Below are positions 7,335-15,125 of a stretch of 31,001 bases of DNA, piece by piece (the first letter of the stretch is position 1; every line of letters starts with the position of its first letter). The DNA is from CAZZKE01 sp964655005 (lineage in GTDB: Bacteria > Pseudomonadota > Alphaproteobacteria > Rhodospirillales > JABHCV01): positions 1 to 31,001 of the forward strand of contig CAZZKE010000034.1 of assembly GCA_964655005.1 (NCBI GenBank), read 5' to 3'. The notes under the pieces are model-generated. The model saw nothing but the letters and a program-made list of their open reading frames with translations. It was not told where the DNA came from and ran no database searches. The translations under genes and the position numbers were made by a program.

Positions 7335-9832
7335 CTATGAACAGGCGCGATTTCATTAAAACCCAGGCCGCCCTGGCCGCCGCCGCAGTGGCCGGAACAA
7401 CGCTGCCCGGTACGGCGCATGCGGTTACCGGAAAAGACGATATCCGCTGGGACAAGGGCGTATGCCGGTTCTGCGGCACCGGCTGCGGTGTGTTGATTGG
7501 CGTCAAGGGCGGTAAGGTCGTGGCCACCCAGGGCGACCCGGACGCGCCTGTGAACCGGGGCCTGAACTGCATCAAGGGTTATTTCTTGTCGAAGATCATG
7601 TATGGCGAGGACCGCCTGACCACGCCACTGCTGCGTATGACCGGCGGCAAATACGACAAGAACGGCTCCTTCACCAGAGTCTCGTGGGATCAGGCCTTCG
7701 ACATAATGGCCGAAAAGTGGAAGGCGGCCCTGCGGAAAAAAGGTCCGACTTCGGTCGGCATGTTCGGTTCCGGACAATGGACAGTCTGGGAAGGCTATGC
7801 CGCGTCCAAGTTCATGAAGGCGGGGCTGCGGTCCAATAACATCGACCCCAACGCCCGCCATTGCATGGCTTCCGCCGTCGGCGCGTTCATGCGCGGCTTC
7901 GGCATCGACGAACCGATGGGCTGCTATGATGACCTTGAATACGCCGACGCCTTCGTGTTGTGGGGTTCCAACATGGCGGAAATGCATCCGATCCTGTGGT
8001 CCAGGTTGACCGACACCCGGCTGACCAAACCCGGCTGCGAGGTCCATGTGCTGTCCACGTTCAAGCATCGCAGCTTCGAACTGGCCGATAACGGCATGGT
8101 GTTCACACCGCAAACCGATCTGGCGATCCTTAATTACATCGCCAACTATATTATCCAGAACAAGGCCTACAATACCGACTTCATCGGCAAAAACGTCCAC
8201 TTCACCAAAACCGTAACCGATATCGGTTACGGTCTGCGTCCCGACAACCCGCTGGAGAAGGCCAAGACCGGCAAGGGCGGCAAGCTGACCAAAATCAGCT
8301 TCGAGGAATACGCCGCCTCGGTCGCCGATTATACCCTGGAAAAAACCTCTAAAATGTCCGGTGTACCGGTCGACAAGCTTGAACGCCTGGCCAGGCTTTA
8401 TGCCGACCCGAACAAGAAAATCTCATCGTACTGGACCATGGGATTCAACCAGCACACCCGCGGCGTTTGGGTCAATGGTCTGCTCTATAACGTACACCTG
8501 CTGATGGGCAAGATTTCCGAACCCGGCAACAGCCCGTTCTCGCTGACCGGGCAGCCATCGGCCTGTGGCACGGCACGCGAAGTCGGCACCTTTTCCCACC
8601 GTCTGCCTTCCGATCTGGTGGTCATGAAGAAAACGCACCGTGATTTCGCCGAAAAACTCTGGAACCTGCCCACGGGCACCATTCCGGCCAAACCCGGCTA
8701 CCACGCCGTACTGCAAAACCGGATGCTGAAAGACGGCAAGCTGAATGCCTACTGGGTGCAATGCAATAACAATATGCAGGCCGGGGCCAACATGAACGAG
8801 GAAACCTATCCGGGATACCGCAACCCGGAAAACTTCATCGTCGTTTCAGACCCCTACCCGACGGTCACGGCGGTAGCCGCCGACCTGATTCTGCCGACTG
8901 CCATGTGGGTCGAAAAGGAAGGAGCCTATGGCAATGCCGAACGGCGGACCCAGTTCTGGCGCCAGCAGGTCAAGGCGCCCGGCGAATCGAAATCGGACTT
9001 ATGGCAGGTTATGGAATTTTCCAAACGCTTCAAGGCCGAAGACGTCTGGCCCGAAGAGCTGCTGGCCAAAAAACCGGAACATCGCGGCAGGACCCTGTAT
9101 GAAATCCTGTTCGCCAACGGTGAAACCAACAAATACCCCATCGAGAAGATTTCCGACCCGACCGGCAACGTCTACGGCAACGATGAATCCGAATATTTCG
9201 GTTTCTACGTCCAGAAAGGGATGTTCGAAGAATACCGCCGCTTCCAGCACGAAGGCCCGAAGAAGGGCCATGAGATGGCCCCCTTCGAAGCCTATCATCT
9301 GGCTCGCGGTCTGCGCTGGCCGGTGATCGACGGCAAGGAAACCCTGTGGCGGTTCCGCGAAGGCTACGACCCGCACGTCCAGGCCGGCAAGGGTATCGAA
9401 TTTTATGGCAAGCCGGACGGCAAGGCCAATATCATTTTCGCCCCCTACGAGCCGCCGGCGGAAAGCCCGGACAAGGATTATGACCTGTGGTTATCGACCG
9501 GGCGGGTGCTTGAACACTGGCATTCCGGGTCGATGACCCAGCGTGTGCCGGAACTGCACCGGGCCTTTCCGGACGCCAAGATATACATGCATCCGGAAGA
9601 CGCCAAGGCCCGTGGCCTGAAACGCGGCATGGCGGCCAAGGTGGTGACCCGCCGTGGCGAGGTAGTCACCCGGATTGAAACACGCGGCCGCAACAAACCG
9701 CCGAGAGGGCTGATATTCATGCCCTGGTTCGACGCCTCGCAACTGGTCAACAAGCTTACCCTGGACGCCACCGATCCGCTTTCCAAGGAAACGGATTACA
9801 AGAAGTGCGCGTGCAAGGTGGTCAAGGCTTAG
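7331..9832 (+). CDS. napA: Periplasmic nitrate reductase catalytic subunit NapA
   Basis: An 833-residue molybdoenzyme that reduces nitrate to nitrite in the periplasm. It begins with a Tat signal (NRRDFIK at residues 4-10, then an alanine-rich stretch, likely cleavage after AHA at 31). The 4Fe-4S ligands are Cys45, Cys48, Cys52 and Cys80 (CRFCGTGCG...NCIKGY), followed by bis-MGD domains. The molybdenum ligand is Cys178 in NARHCMAS. The C-terminal molybdopterin-dinucleotide domain ends in the family-typical DYKKCACKV. All key residues are present and the length is normal. It receives electrons from NapC through NapB. Confidence 0.98.
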   Translation: MTMNRRDFIKTQAALAAAAVAGTTLPGTAHAVTGKDDIRWDKGVCRFCGTGCGVLIGVKGGKVVATQGDPDAPVNRGLNCIKGYFLSKIMYGEDRLTTPLLRMTGGKYDKNGSFTRVSWDQAFDIMAEKWKAALRKKGPTSVGMFGSGQWTVWEGYAASKFMKAGLRSNNIDPNARHCMASAVGAFMRGFGIDEPMGCYDDLEYADAFVLWGSNMAEMHPILWSRLTDTRLTKPGCEVHVLSTFKHRSFELADNGMVFTPQTDLAILNYIANYIIQNKAYNTDFIGKNVHFTKTVTDIGYGLRPDNPLEKAKTGKGGKLTKISFEEYAASVADYTLEKTSKMSGVPVDKLERLARLYADPNKKISSYWTMGFNQHTRGVWVNGLLYNVHLLMGKISEPGNSPFSLTGQPSACGTAREVGTFSHRLPSDLVVMKKTHRDFAEKLWNLPTGTIPAKPGYHAVLQNRMLKDGKLNAYWVQCNNNMQAGANMNEETYPGYRNPENFIVVSDPYPTVTAVAADLILPTAMWVEKEGAYGNAERRTQFWRQQVKAPGESKSDLWQVMEFSKRFKAEDVWPEELLAKKPEHRGRTLYEILFANGETNKYPIEKISDPTGNVYGNDESEYFGFYVQKGMFEEYRRFQHEGPKKGHEMAPFEAYHLARGLRWPVIDGKETLWRFREGYDPHVQAGKGIEFYGKPDGKANIIFAPYEPPAESPDKDYDLWLSTGRVLEHWHSGSMTQRVPELHRAFPDAKIYMHPEDAKARGLKRGMAAKVVTRRGEVVTRIETRGRNKPPRGLIFMPWFDASQLVNKLTLDATDPLSKETDYKKCACKVVKA

Positions 9833-9843
9833 GAACGGTTATC

Positions 9844-10605
9844 ATGGCCGCGGCGACAAGACGCTATATCGGGGCTCCGACCCGCCGCCGCTTCCTGGCT
9901 GGAATAGCCAGGAGCGCCGGCGCGGCGGGTGCGTTCGGGTTGCTGGTCGGGCTGTTCGCAAATCAGGCGCGAGCCTTGCCGGCGGTGGCCATCCGGCCCC
10001 CCGGCGCAATCCCCGAGGCGGATTTTCTTTCCGCCTGTATCCGCTGCGGCCAGTGCGTGCAGGATTGTCCATACCCGACCCTGGCCCTGGCCGGTTTCGG
10101 CGAGGCCCCGCCCATCGGCACGCCCTTTTTCGTCGCCCGCAAATATCCCTGCGAAATGTGCGACGATGTGCCCTGCGTCAAGGCCTGCCCGACCGCCGCC
10201 CTGGACCCGGCGCTTGAAAACATCGACGATGCCCGCATGGGGCTGGCGGTACTGGTCGATCAGGAAACCTGTCTGAATTTTCAGGGGCTGCGCTGCGATG
10301 TCTGCTACCGTGTCTGTCCGCTGATTGACAAGGCCATTACCCTTGAGCGCCGGCACAATATGCGCACCGGCAGACACGCCATGTTTATCCCGACCGTTCA
10401 TTCCAATGCCTGCACCGGATGCGGCAAGTGTGAACGGTCCTGCGTGCTCGAAAAGTCGGCCATTCGTGTTTTTCCGCGCGATCTGGCGAAGGGCCGGGCC
10501 GGTAGCCATTATCGGTTTGGCTGGGAAGAAAAAGCCAAAAATGGCGGAACGCTGGTTCCCGGCCTGATCGACCTGCCTGACCGGCTGCCGGCGACGGGAG
10601 GCTGA
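9844..10605 (+). CDS. napG: Ferredoxin-type protein NapG (quinol dehydrogenase iron-sulfur component)
   Basis: A 253-residue Tat-exported protein with four 4Fe-4S motifs that works with NapH in an alternative route for electrons from quinol toward NapC/NapAB. The Tat signal is TRRRFLAG at about residues 13-20, followed by a hydrophobic stretch to about 40. Cysteine groups are CIRCGQCVQDCP, CEMCDDVPCVKACP, CLNFQGLRCDVCYRVCP and CTGCGKCERSC. The ATG at 9844 follows an AGGAA ribosome site and places the Tat motif normally; an upstream frame reaching into napA would bury it. It lies two bases before napH. Confidence 0.93.
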   Translation: MAAATRRYIGAPTRRRFLAGIARSAGAAGAFGLLVGLFANQARALPAVAIRPPGAIPEADFLSACIRCGQCVQDCPYPTLALAGFGEAPPIGTPFFVARKYPCEMCDDVPCVKACPTAALDPALENIDDARMGLAVLVDQETCLNFQGLRCDVCYRVCPLIDKAITLERRHNMRTGRHAMFIPTVHSNACTGCGKCERSCVLEKSAIRVFPRDLAKGRAGSHYRFGWEEKAKNGGTLVPGLIDLPDRLPATGG

Positions 10606-10607
10606 CG

Positions 10608-11522
10608 ATGGCCGAAATGATGAAACCCGGTCGTCAGGCGATCCGCGAAAAGGGCTGGCTCGCGGCCTACAAATGGCTGCTCGTCAGGCGGGCCATTCAG
10701 TTGGGCGTGACCGGATTGTTCCTGGCCGGACCGATGGCCGGAATATGGATCGTCAAAGGCAACCTGACATCCAGCCTGACGCTTGGCGTACTGCCGTTAA
10801 CCGATCCCTTCGTGCTGCTGCAAACCCTGGCCGCCGGTCATGCGGCGGCGGCCACGGCGTTGCTCGGGGCGGCCATCGTTGTGGTGTTTTACGCCGTTGT
10901 CGGCGGTCGCACCTATTGTTCCTTCGTTTGCCCGGTCAATATCGTAACCGACACCGCCGGGTGGCTGGCCAGACAGCTGAACCTGCCGAAGGGCTGGCAA
11001 CCGGCCCGGCAGACCCGGCTGTGGCTGCTTGCCGCCGTCATCGCCGCCGCCGCGCTTACCGGCATGACCGCCTGGGAAATGCTCAACCCGGTGACCATCG
11101 TCCACCGCGCCCTGATCTTCGGGATCGGCTTCGCCTGGACGGTGGTATTGGCGCTGTTCCTGTTCGACCTGCTGGTCAGCCGGCGTGGGTGGTGCGGCCA
11201 CCTGTGCCCGCAGGGCGCCTTTTACGGACTGCTTGGCGGTTTCAGTATTATCAGGGTTTCGGCCAAACACCGCGAGGCCTGCAACGACTGCATGGAATGC
11301 TATGCCGTTTGCCCGGAACCGCACGTTATCACCCCGGCGCTGCACGGCGCGACGGCGGCCAGCGGCCCTGTCGTGCTGTCACGGGACTGCACCAATTGCG
11401 GTCGCTGTATCGATGTTTGCGCCAAGGATGTTTTTGTTTTTGACCACCGTTTCAACAATCCGGCAATGCCCGCCATCGGGCATTCCGGAGAAATCGATTT
11501 ACCCACCCGTCGGGCGGCCTAG
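10608..11522 (+). CDS. napH: Quinol dehydrogenase membrane component NapH
   Basis: A 304-residue membrane protein with about four transmembrane segments (near residues 25-45, 65-95, 140-160 and 170-190). It has the two conserved cysteine motifs CSFVCPVN and GHLCPQGAF on the cytoplasmic side, followed by two C-terminal 4Fe-4S motifs (CNDCMECYAVCP and CTNCGRCIDVC). With NapG it forms a quinol-oxidising unit. A clear GGAGG ribosome site precedes the ATG. Length and order match NapH of the FDAGHBC-type operon. Confidence 0.93.
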   Translation: MAEMMKPGRQAIREKGWLAAYKWLLVRRAIQLGVTGLFLAGPMAGIWIVKGNLTSSLTLGVLPLTDPFVLLQTLAAGHAAAATALLGAAIVVVFYAVVGGRTYCSFVCPVNIVTDTAGWLARQLNLPKGWQPARQTRLWLLAAVIAAAALTGMTAWEMLNPVTIVHRALIFGIGFAWTVVLALFLFDLLVSRRGWCGHLCPQGAFYGLLGGFSIIRVSAKHREACNDCMECYAVCPEPHVITPALHGATAASGPVVLSRDCTNCGRCIDVCAKDVFVFDHRFNNPAMPAIGHSGEIDLPTRRAA

Positions 11523-11557
11523 GAGCCGCAACGGAATGTAACGAAGGGAGATAGCTG

Positions 11558-12016
11558 ATGATAAAATCGTTCACGATAATGGCAACAGGGGCGTTCCTGA
11601 TCTTGGGTTTCGCCTTGTGGTCGCCCCAGGCCAAGGGCCAGCAGGATGACCCGGTTCATTCCCTGCGCGGCGATTCGGCAATTGACGAAAGCAACGAAGT
11701 GTATGATCTGAAAAAACAGAACACCGGTCGCCGCTTCGACCGGGCCTACCGTCAGCAACCACCGCTGATTCCACACAAGATCAGCAAGTATCAGATCAAC
11801 CTGAAGGTCAACCAGTGCATGAGATGTCACGACTGGCCCTACAATGTCCGCGAGGGGGCTCCGAAAATCAGCGAGACCCATTACACCAACCGCAATGGCG
11901 TCGCCCTGGACAAGGTCACCAGATCGCGATGGTTCTGCACCCAGTGCCACGTTCCGCAAACCCGCGCCCCGGCCCTGGTCCGGAATGACTTCACACCTTC
12001 CACGGGTAAACGTTGA
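11558..12016 (+). CDS. napB: Periplasmic nitrate reductase cytochrome subunit NapB
   Basis: A 152-residue dihaem c-type cytochrome, the electron-transfer subunit of the NapAB complex. A Sec signal peptide spans about residues 1-30 (hydrophobic core ATGAFLILGFALW). The two CXXCH haem sites are CMRCH (about 87-91) and CTQCH (about 128-132). Conserved histidines that serve as distal ligands in this family are seen at IPHKIS and SETHY. GGGAG supplies the ribosome site. Confidence 0.95.
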   Translation: MIKSFTIMATGAFLILGFALWSPQAKGQQDDPVHSLRGDSAIDESNEVYDLKKQNTGRRFDRAYRQQPPLIPHKISKYQINLKVNQCMRCHDWPYNVREGAPKISETHYTNRNGVALDKVTRSRWFCTQCHVPQTRAPALVRNDFTPSTGKR

Positions 12017-12048
12017 AGGCGCCCCTTCAGTTACAAGGAATTTGAGCC

Positions 12049-12687
12049 ATGAATGACCAAATCCAGGCGGAAGCCGACAACGAACGCGGCGGAAAAATTG
12101 GCATATTCCGCCGTATGTGGCGGACCTTTCGGCGGCCCAGCCCCCGCTATGCGCTGGGCGCTTTGCTGGCCGTAGGCTTTATTGGCGGTATCTTGTTTTG
12201 GGGCGGATTCAACTGGTCGCTGGAACTAACCAATTCCGAGTCCTTCTGCATTACCTGCCATGAAATGGAACAGAATGTTTACCGTGAATACAAGACCACG
12301 GTTCATTATTCCAACCGCACCGGGATCCGCGCCACCTGCCCCGATTGCCATGTCCCGAAAACCTGGATTCATAAGATCGCCCGAAAGATCAAGGCCTCCA
12401 ACGAACTGTTCCATCACTTCCTGGGGACCCTGGATACCCGCGAAAAGTTCGAAGCGAAACGCCTGCAACTTGCGACAAATGTCTGGAACGTCATGAAATC
12501 AACGGATTCGCGAGAATGCCGAAACTGTCATAACTTCGAATTTATGGATTTCACGGTCCAGGAAAATCGCGCCCAGTCCCGGCATGAAACGGCCATCACC
12601 GAAGGCAAAACATGTATCGACTGCCACAAGGGCATCGCCCATGAATTACCGAAAGGGGCCTACGAGGTGGAACAGAGCTTGAACTAG
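12049..12687 (+). CDS. napC: Tetrahaem cytochrome NapC
   Basis: A 212-residue membrane-anchored NapC/NirT-family quinol dehydrogenase that passes electrons from the quinol pool to NapB. One N-terminal transmembrane helix (about residues 37-58) is followed by a periplasmic domain with four CXXCH motifs: CITCH, CPDCH, CRNCH and CIDCH. An AAGGAA ribosome site precedes the ATG. It ends the nap operon, seven bases from the convergent cyclase gene, and no obvious terminator hairpin is seen between them. Confidence 0.96.
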   Translation: MNDQIQAEADNERGGKIGIFRRMWRTFRRPSPRYALGALLAVGFIGGILFWGGFNWSLELTNSESFCITCHEMEQNVYREYKTTVHYSNRTGIRATCPDCHVPKTWIHKIARKIKASNELFHHFLGTLDTREKFEAKRLQLATNVWNVMKSTDSRECRNCHNFEFMDFTVQENRAQSRHETAITEGKTCIDCHKGIAHELPKGAYEVEQSLN

Positions 12688-12694
12688 GGCGCAT

Positions 12695-13948
12695 TCAAAC
12701 GACCCGGTTGCGTCCGCCTTTCTTCGCCTTGTAGAGTGCCTCGTCGGATGCTTTCAGGACTTCCTCGGGGCGTTTCTTGCCGGCCCCCTCGGCGAGGCCG
12801 ATGCTGACCGTGACGCCGACCCTTTTCCTGTTCCCGGCCGGGGCCGTGGCGGTGCCCCTGTGGGGCGCCTCATCGGGCCGGTCCCGGCCGCGCAAACGAA
12901 ACGACGACGACGCGATAGCCTGGCGCAGGTCTTCCAGATGGGGCCGGCTGTGCGCCGCGTCCCTGCCGGGGAACACCACTGTGAATTCTTCGCCGCCATA
13001 CCTGAACGAAGCGCCGCCGCCGCCCACTGCGGCCAGTTTCGAAGCGACCATCTGCAACACCTGATCGCCGACATCGTGGCCGTAGGTATCGTTAAATTTC
13101 TTGAAGTGGTCGACATCGACCATGGCCAGTGTGTAACGGGAACCAAGGCGGCCCAAATCGGCGAACAGGGCGCGCCGGCCGGGCAGGCCGGTCAATTCGT
13201 CAAGGAACGCCATGCCATAAGCCTCGTGGGTCAGCGCCGTCAGCAACATGGCCTGGGCGGCGGCCAGATAAAGCGACGGCGCCGGCCCGTCGCCGACCGC
13301 ATCCAGCGCCCCGGCGGTGGCCAGCATGGCCCCCAGAAACGCCGCCGGTATCGGCCCCGGCTTGAACAGAAACACCGCCGACAGGATGACCGTGGCCAGG
13401 ATAATCAGCAGGATCGCCGGTTGCGGCAGGTGGCTCCAGGAATCAAAACCCCGGTCAAACAGGCGGCCATGCAGCAGGCCATCAAGCGCCGTCGCCAGGG
13501 CCGGCGGCAGAACCCCGTCGACCGCCATCAACACGGCCTGGGCGATAACCGCCATCACCAACAATCGCAACACGCCCTGAATGGCGAAGACCCGCTCTAC
13601 GGAAAACAGCGCCGCATACAACAGGTACCCCGGCAGCAGCACCGCCAGGCCGGCATAACCGACCGTCCATGACGCCCCGGCGACCGGCGCTGTCGGCCAC
13701 AGATTAGCCAGCGCAAGATTGCCGAGCGCCAGGGCGATAGCCGCATAGGCGATCCGTTCGTGACGGTAAATCAGGCCGAACACAATGCCCGGCACGGCCA
13801 GAACATAGGGCGCCAACAGCGCCACCCGCCCGCTCAGGCCGCCCCGGTCCGGCATCAGCGACGGCACGCCATCGACGACGGCATAGGCCAGGGTCAGCAG
13901 AATCGCCGGGGCCAGCAACGGGCCAAATAATTTACGGATTTTCCACAT
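12695..13948 (-). CDS. Membrane-bound diguanylate cyclase (GGDEF protein)
   Basis: A 417-residue protein with six to eight hydrophobic segments in the first 250 residues and a C-terminal GGDEF domain expected to make cyclic di-GMP. The cyclase domain starts at DELTGLPGRR (about 253), has the metal-binding MVDVDHFKKFND and an intact YGGEEF active-site loop (about 322). No RXXD inhibitory site is seen five residues before the loop (that stretch is glycine-rich), so product inhibition may be absent. A charged low-complexity insert (GRDRPDEAPHRG..., about 355-380) sits near the end of the domain. AGGAGA precedes the start at 13 bases. It is convergent with nap and divergent from vapB; what it senses is unknown. 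Confidence 0.9.
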   Translation of the reverse strand: MWKIRKLFGPLLAPAILLTLAYAVVDGVPSLMPDRGGLSGRVALLAPYVLAVPGIVFGLIYRHERIAYAAIALALGNLALANLWPTAPVAGASWTVGYAGLAVLLPGYLLYAALFSVERVFAIQGVLRLLVMAVIAQAVLMAVDGVLPPALATALDGLLHGRLFDRGFDSWSHLPQPAILLIILATVILSAVFLFKPGPIPAAFLGAMLATAGALDAVGDGPAPSLYLAAAQAMLLTALTHEAYGMAFLDELTGLPGRRALFADLGRLGSRYTLAMVDVDHFKKFNDTYGHDVGDQVLQMVASKLAAVGGGGASFRYGGEEFTVVFPGRDAAHSRPHLEDLRQAIASSSFRLRGRDRPDEAPHRGTATAPAGNRKRVGVTVSIGLAEGAGKKRPEEVLKASDEALYKAKKGGRNRVV

Positions 13949-14022
13949 GCGGTGGTCCCGGTCTCCTGTTAGGACAATTACGCCCCGGCATAATTCAACA
14001 TTACGTTAACAGTATAGCGCTA

Positions 14023-14051
14023 TTGACCGGCTCGTATATTTTTGATATCAT
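14023..14051 (+). promoter_or_regulatory. vapBC promoter
   Basis: TTGACC (14023-14028) and TATCAT (14046-14051) match the sigma-70 boxes at 5 of 6 bases each with an ideal 17-bp spacer. The -10 box lies inside the palindrome described next, which suits autorepression by the antitoxin. Confidence 0.65.
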
Positions 14052-14062
14052 AAACGATATCA
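14043..14062. promoter_or_regulatory. Palindromic operator of vapBC
   Basis: TGATATC and GATATCA form perfect 7-bp inverted arms around a 6-bp AT-rich spacer, covering the -10 region and ending 18 bases before the vapB start. VapB/FitA-type ribbon-helix-helix antitoxins bind such inverted repeats. That this one is bound by the adjacent VapB is an inference. Confidence 0.6.
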
Positions 14063-14080
14063 TTAAGGATCGCCGCCGCC

Positions 14081-14308
14081 ATGGCCCAGGTTATTATCCG
14101 CAATATAGACGGCGGCGTTGTCCGCACCCTCAAGGAAAAGGCGGCCCTGCACGATCAGTCGCTGGAACAGGAATTGCGCGATATTCTGGCCCATGCGGCG
14201 AAACTGAGCGGCGAGGAACGGTGTGCCGTGGCCTCGCGTATCCGCGCCATGAGCCCCCGGGCCAGTGACAGCACGGAACCTGTTCGCCGCCACCGTGTCT
14301 ACCGATGA
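14081..14308 (+). CDS. vapB: VapB/FitA-type antitoxin
   Basis: A 75-residue protein with an N-terminal ribbon-helix-helix fold of the FitA type (AQVIIRNID strand, then helices through LKEKAALHDQSLEQELRDIL, residues about 2-48). A basic C-terminal tail would wrap the toxin. FitA-like antitoxins neutralise a PIN-domain partner and repress their own promoter. AAGGA lies 11 bases upstream of the ATG. The stop overlaps the vapC start by four bases (ATGA), the usual antitoxin-first coupling. Confidence 0.87.
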   Translation: MAQVIIRNIDGGVVRTLKEKAALHDQSLEQELRDILAHAAKLSGEERCAVASRIRAMSPRASDSTEPVRRHRVYR

Positions 14309-14733
14309 CCCTGGTCGTCGATGCCTCTATCGTCTGCAAATGGCTCGTCGAAGAAGAGGGGTCCGCCGGGGCCGCAAAAATTCTCGGGCTCGGCGAAACC
14401 TTGGTAGCGCCTGATTTTGTCACCGTCGAGGTTTGCGGCGTACTCTGGAAAAAACAACGCTCCGGTGAAATTTCCACCGACCATGCCGAAGCGGCGATGG
14501 CTTCGGTATCGGACTTTTTCGACGAACTTCTGCCCTGTCAGGCATTTTCCCGGCAGGCCCTGGACATGGCCATTGACCTGGATCACCCGGTTGCCGGCTG
14601 TTTCTATCTGGCGGTTGCCGAAAAATATGACTGCTCATATGTCACCGCCGACAGCCGACTGCTTGATGTCCTTGCCGGCAGCACGCGGGCCGGACTGGCC
14701 ATTACCCCCGATTGTCTGGAGATTGATCGATGA
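14305..14733 (+). CDS. vapC: VapC-type PIN-domain toxin, probably catalytically impaired
   Basis: A 142-residue PIN-domain protein of the VapC family, which are Mg-dependent RNases that cut tRNA or rRNA. Conserved features are VVDASIVCKWL with Asp6, Glu42 in FVTVEVCGVLWK, and Asp116 in YVTADSRLLD. The segment normally reading HPVYDCLYLALA instead reads HPVAGCFYLAVA, so the third conserved acidic residue is Gly98 (GGC, one transition from GAC). Loss of this ligand is expected to weaken or abolish nuclease activity. Asp91 and Asp93 are nearby but not aligned with it. It is coupled by ATGA overlaps to vapB upstream and the DUF423 gene downstream. Confidence 0.85.
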   Translation: MTLVVDASIVCKWLVEEEGSAGAAKILGLGETLVAPDFVTVEVCGVLWKKQRSGEISTDHAEAAMASVSDFFDELLPCQAFSRQALDMAIDLDHPVAGCFYLAVAEKYDCSYVTADSRLLDVLAGSTRAGLAITPDCLEIDR

Positions 14734-15125
14734 CCGCCACCAACCGATCCGGCCTGTGGCTGGTCATTGGCGGCCTGAACGGCCTGATTGCCGTCGCCGC
14801 CGGGGCCTATGGCTGGCACAATTTGGGCGGCGATGACGCGGTGCGCGAGATTTTCATGATGGGGGTCGATTACCAAATGTGGCACGCCCTGGCGATTGTG
14901 GCGACGGCGGCGGTCGCCGCCAGGCCGGAAATTGCCGGATCGCCGGCTCCTACCATCGCCGGTATCTGTTTCACGCTCGGCATCATCGCCTTTTCCGGAT
15001 CTCTCTACGCCTATGCCATTTCGGGTTTTATCCCCGTCGAAGGCGCGGCGCCGGTCGGCGGGGGGCTGCTGATAGCCGGCTGGGGTTTGATCGTATTTTC
15101 CGGATGGAAAGTGGTTCGATCATGA
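14730..15125 (+). CDS. DUF423 family membrane protein
   Basis: A 131-residue protein with four hydrophobic segments (about 10-30, 48-65, 73-95 and 105-125). It carries the family features GGLNGLIAVAAGAYGWH near the N-terminus and YQMWHALAIV in the middle. DUF423 proteins (YgdD-like) are small inner-membrane proteins of unknown function. It overlaps vapC by four bases (ATGA) and overlaps the channel gene in the same way, so it is part of one translational chain. Confidence 0.88.
   Translation: MTATNRSGLWLVIGGLNGLIAVAAGAYGWHNLGGDDAVREIFMMGVDYQMWHALAIVATAAVAARPEIAGSPAPTIAGICFTLGIIAFSGSLYAYAISGFIPVEGAAPVGGGLLIAGWGLIVFSGWKVVRS

Noticed and set aside
14874..14880. TACCAAA motif in the DUF423 gene resembling a mobile-element end
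   Set aside because: It lies within a conserved coding stretch (DYQMWH), has no matching inverted end or duplication nearby, and no extended similarity to the terminal repeat.
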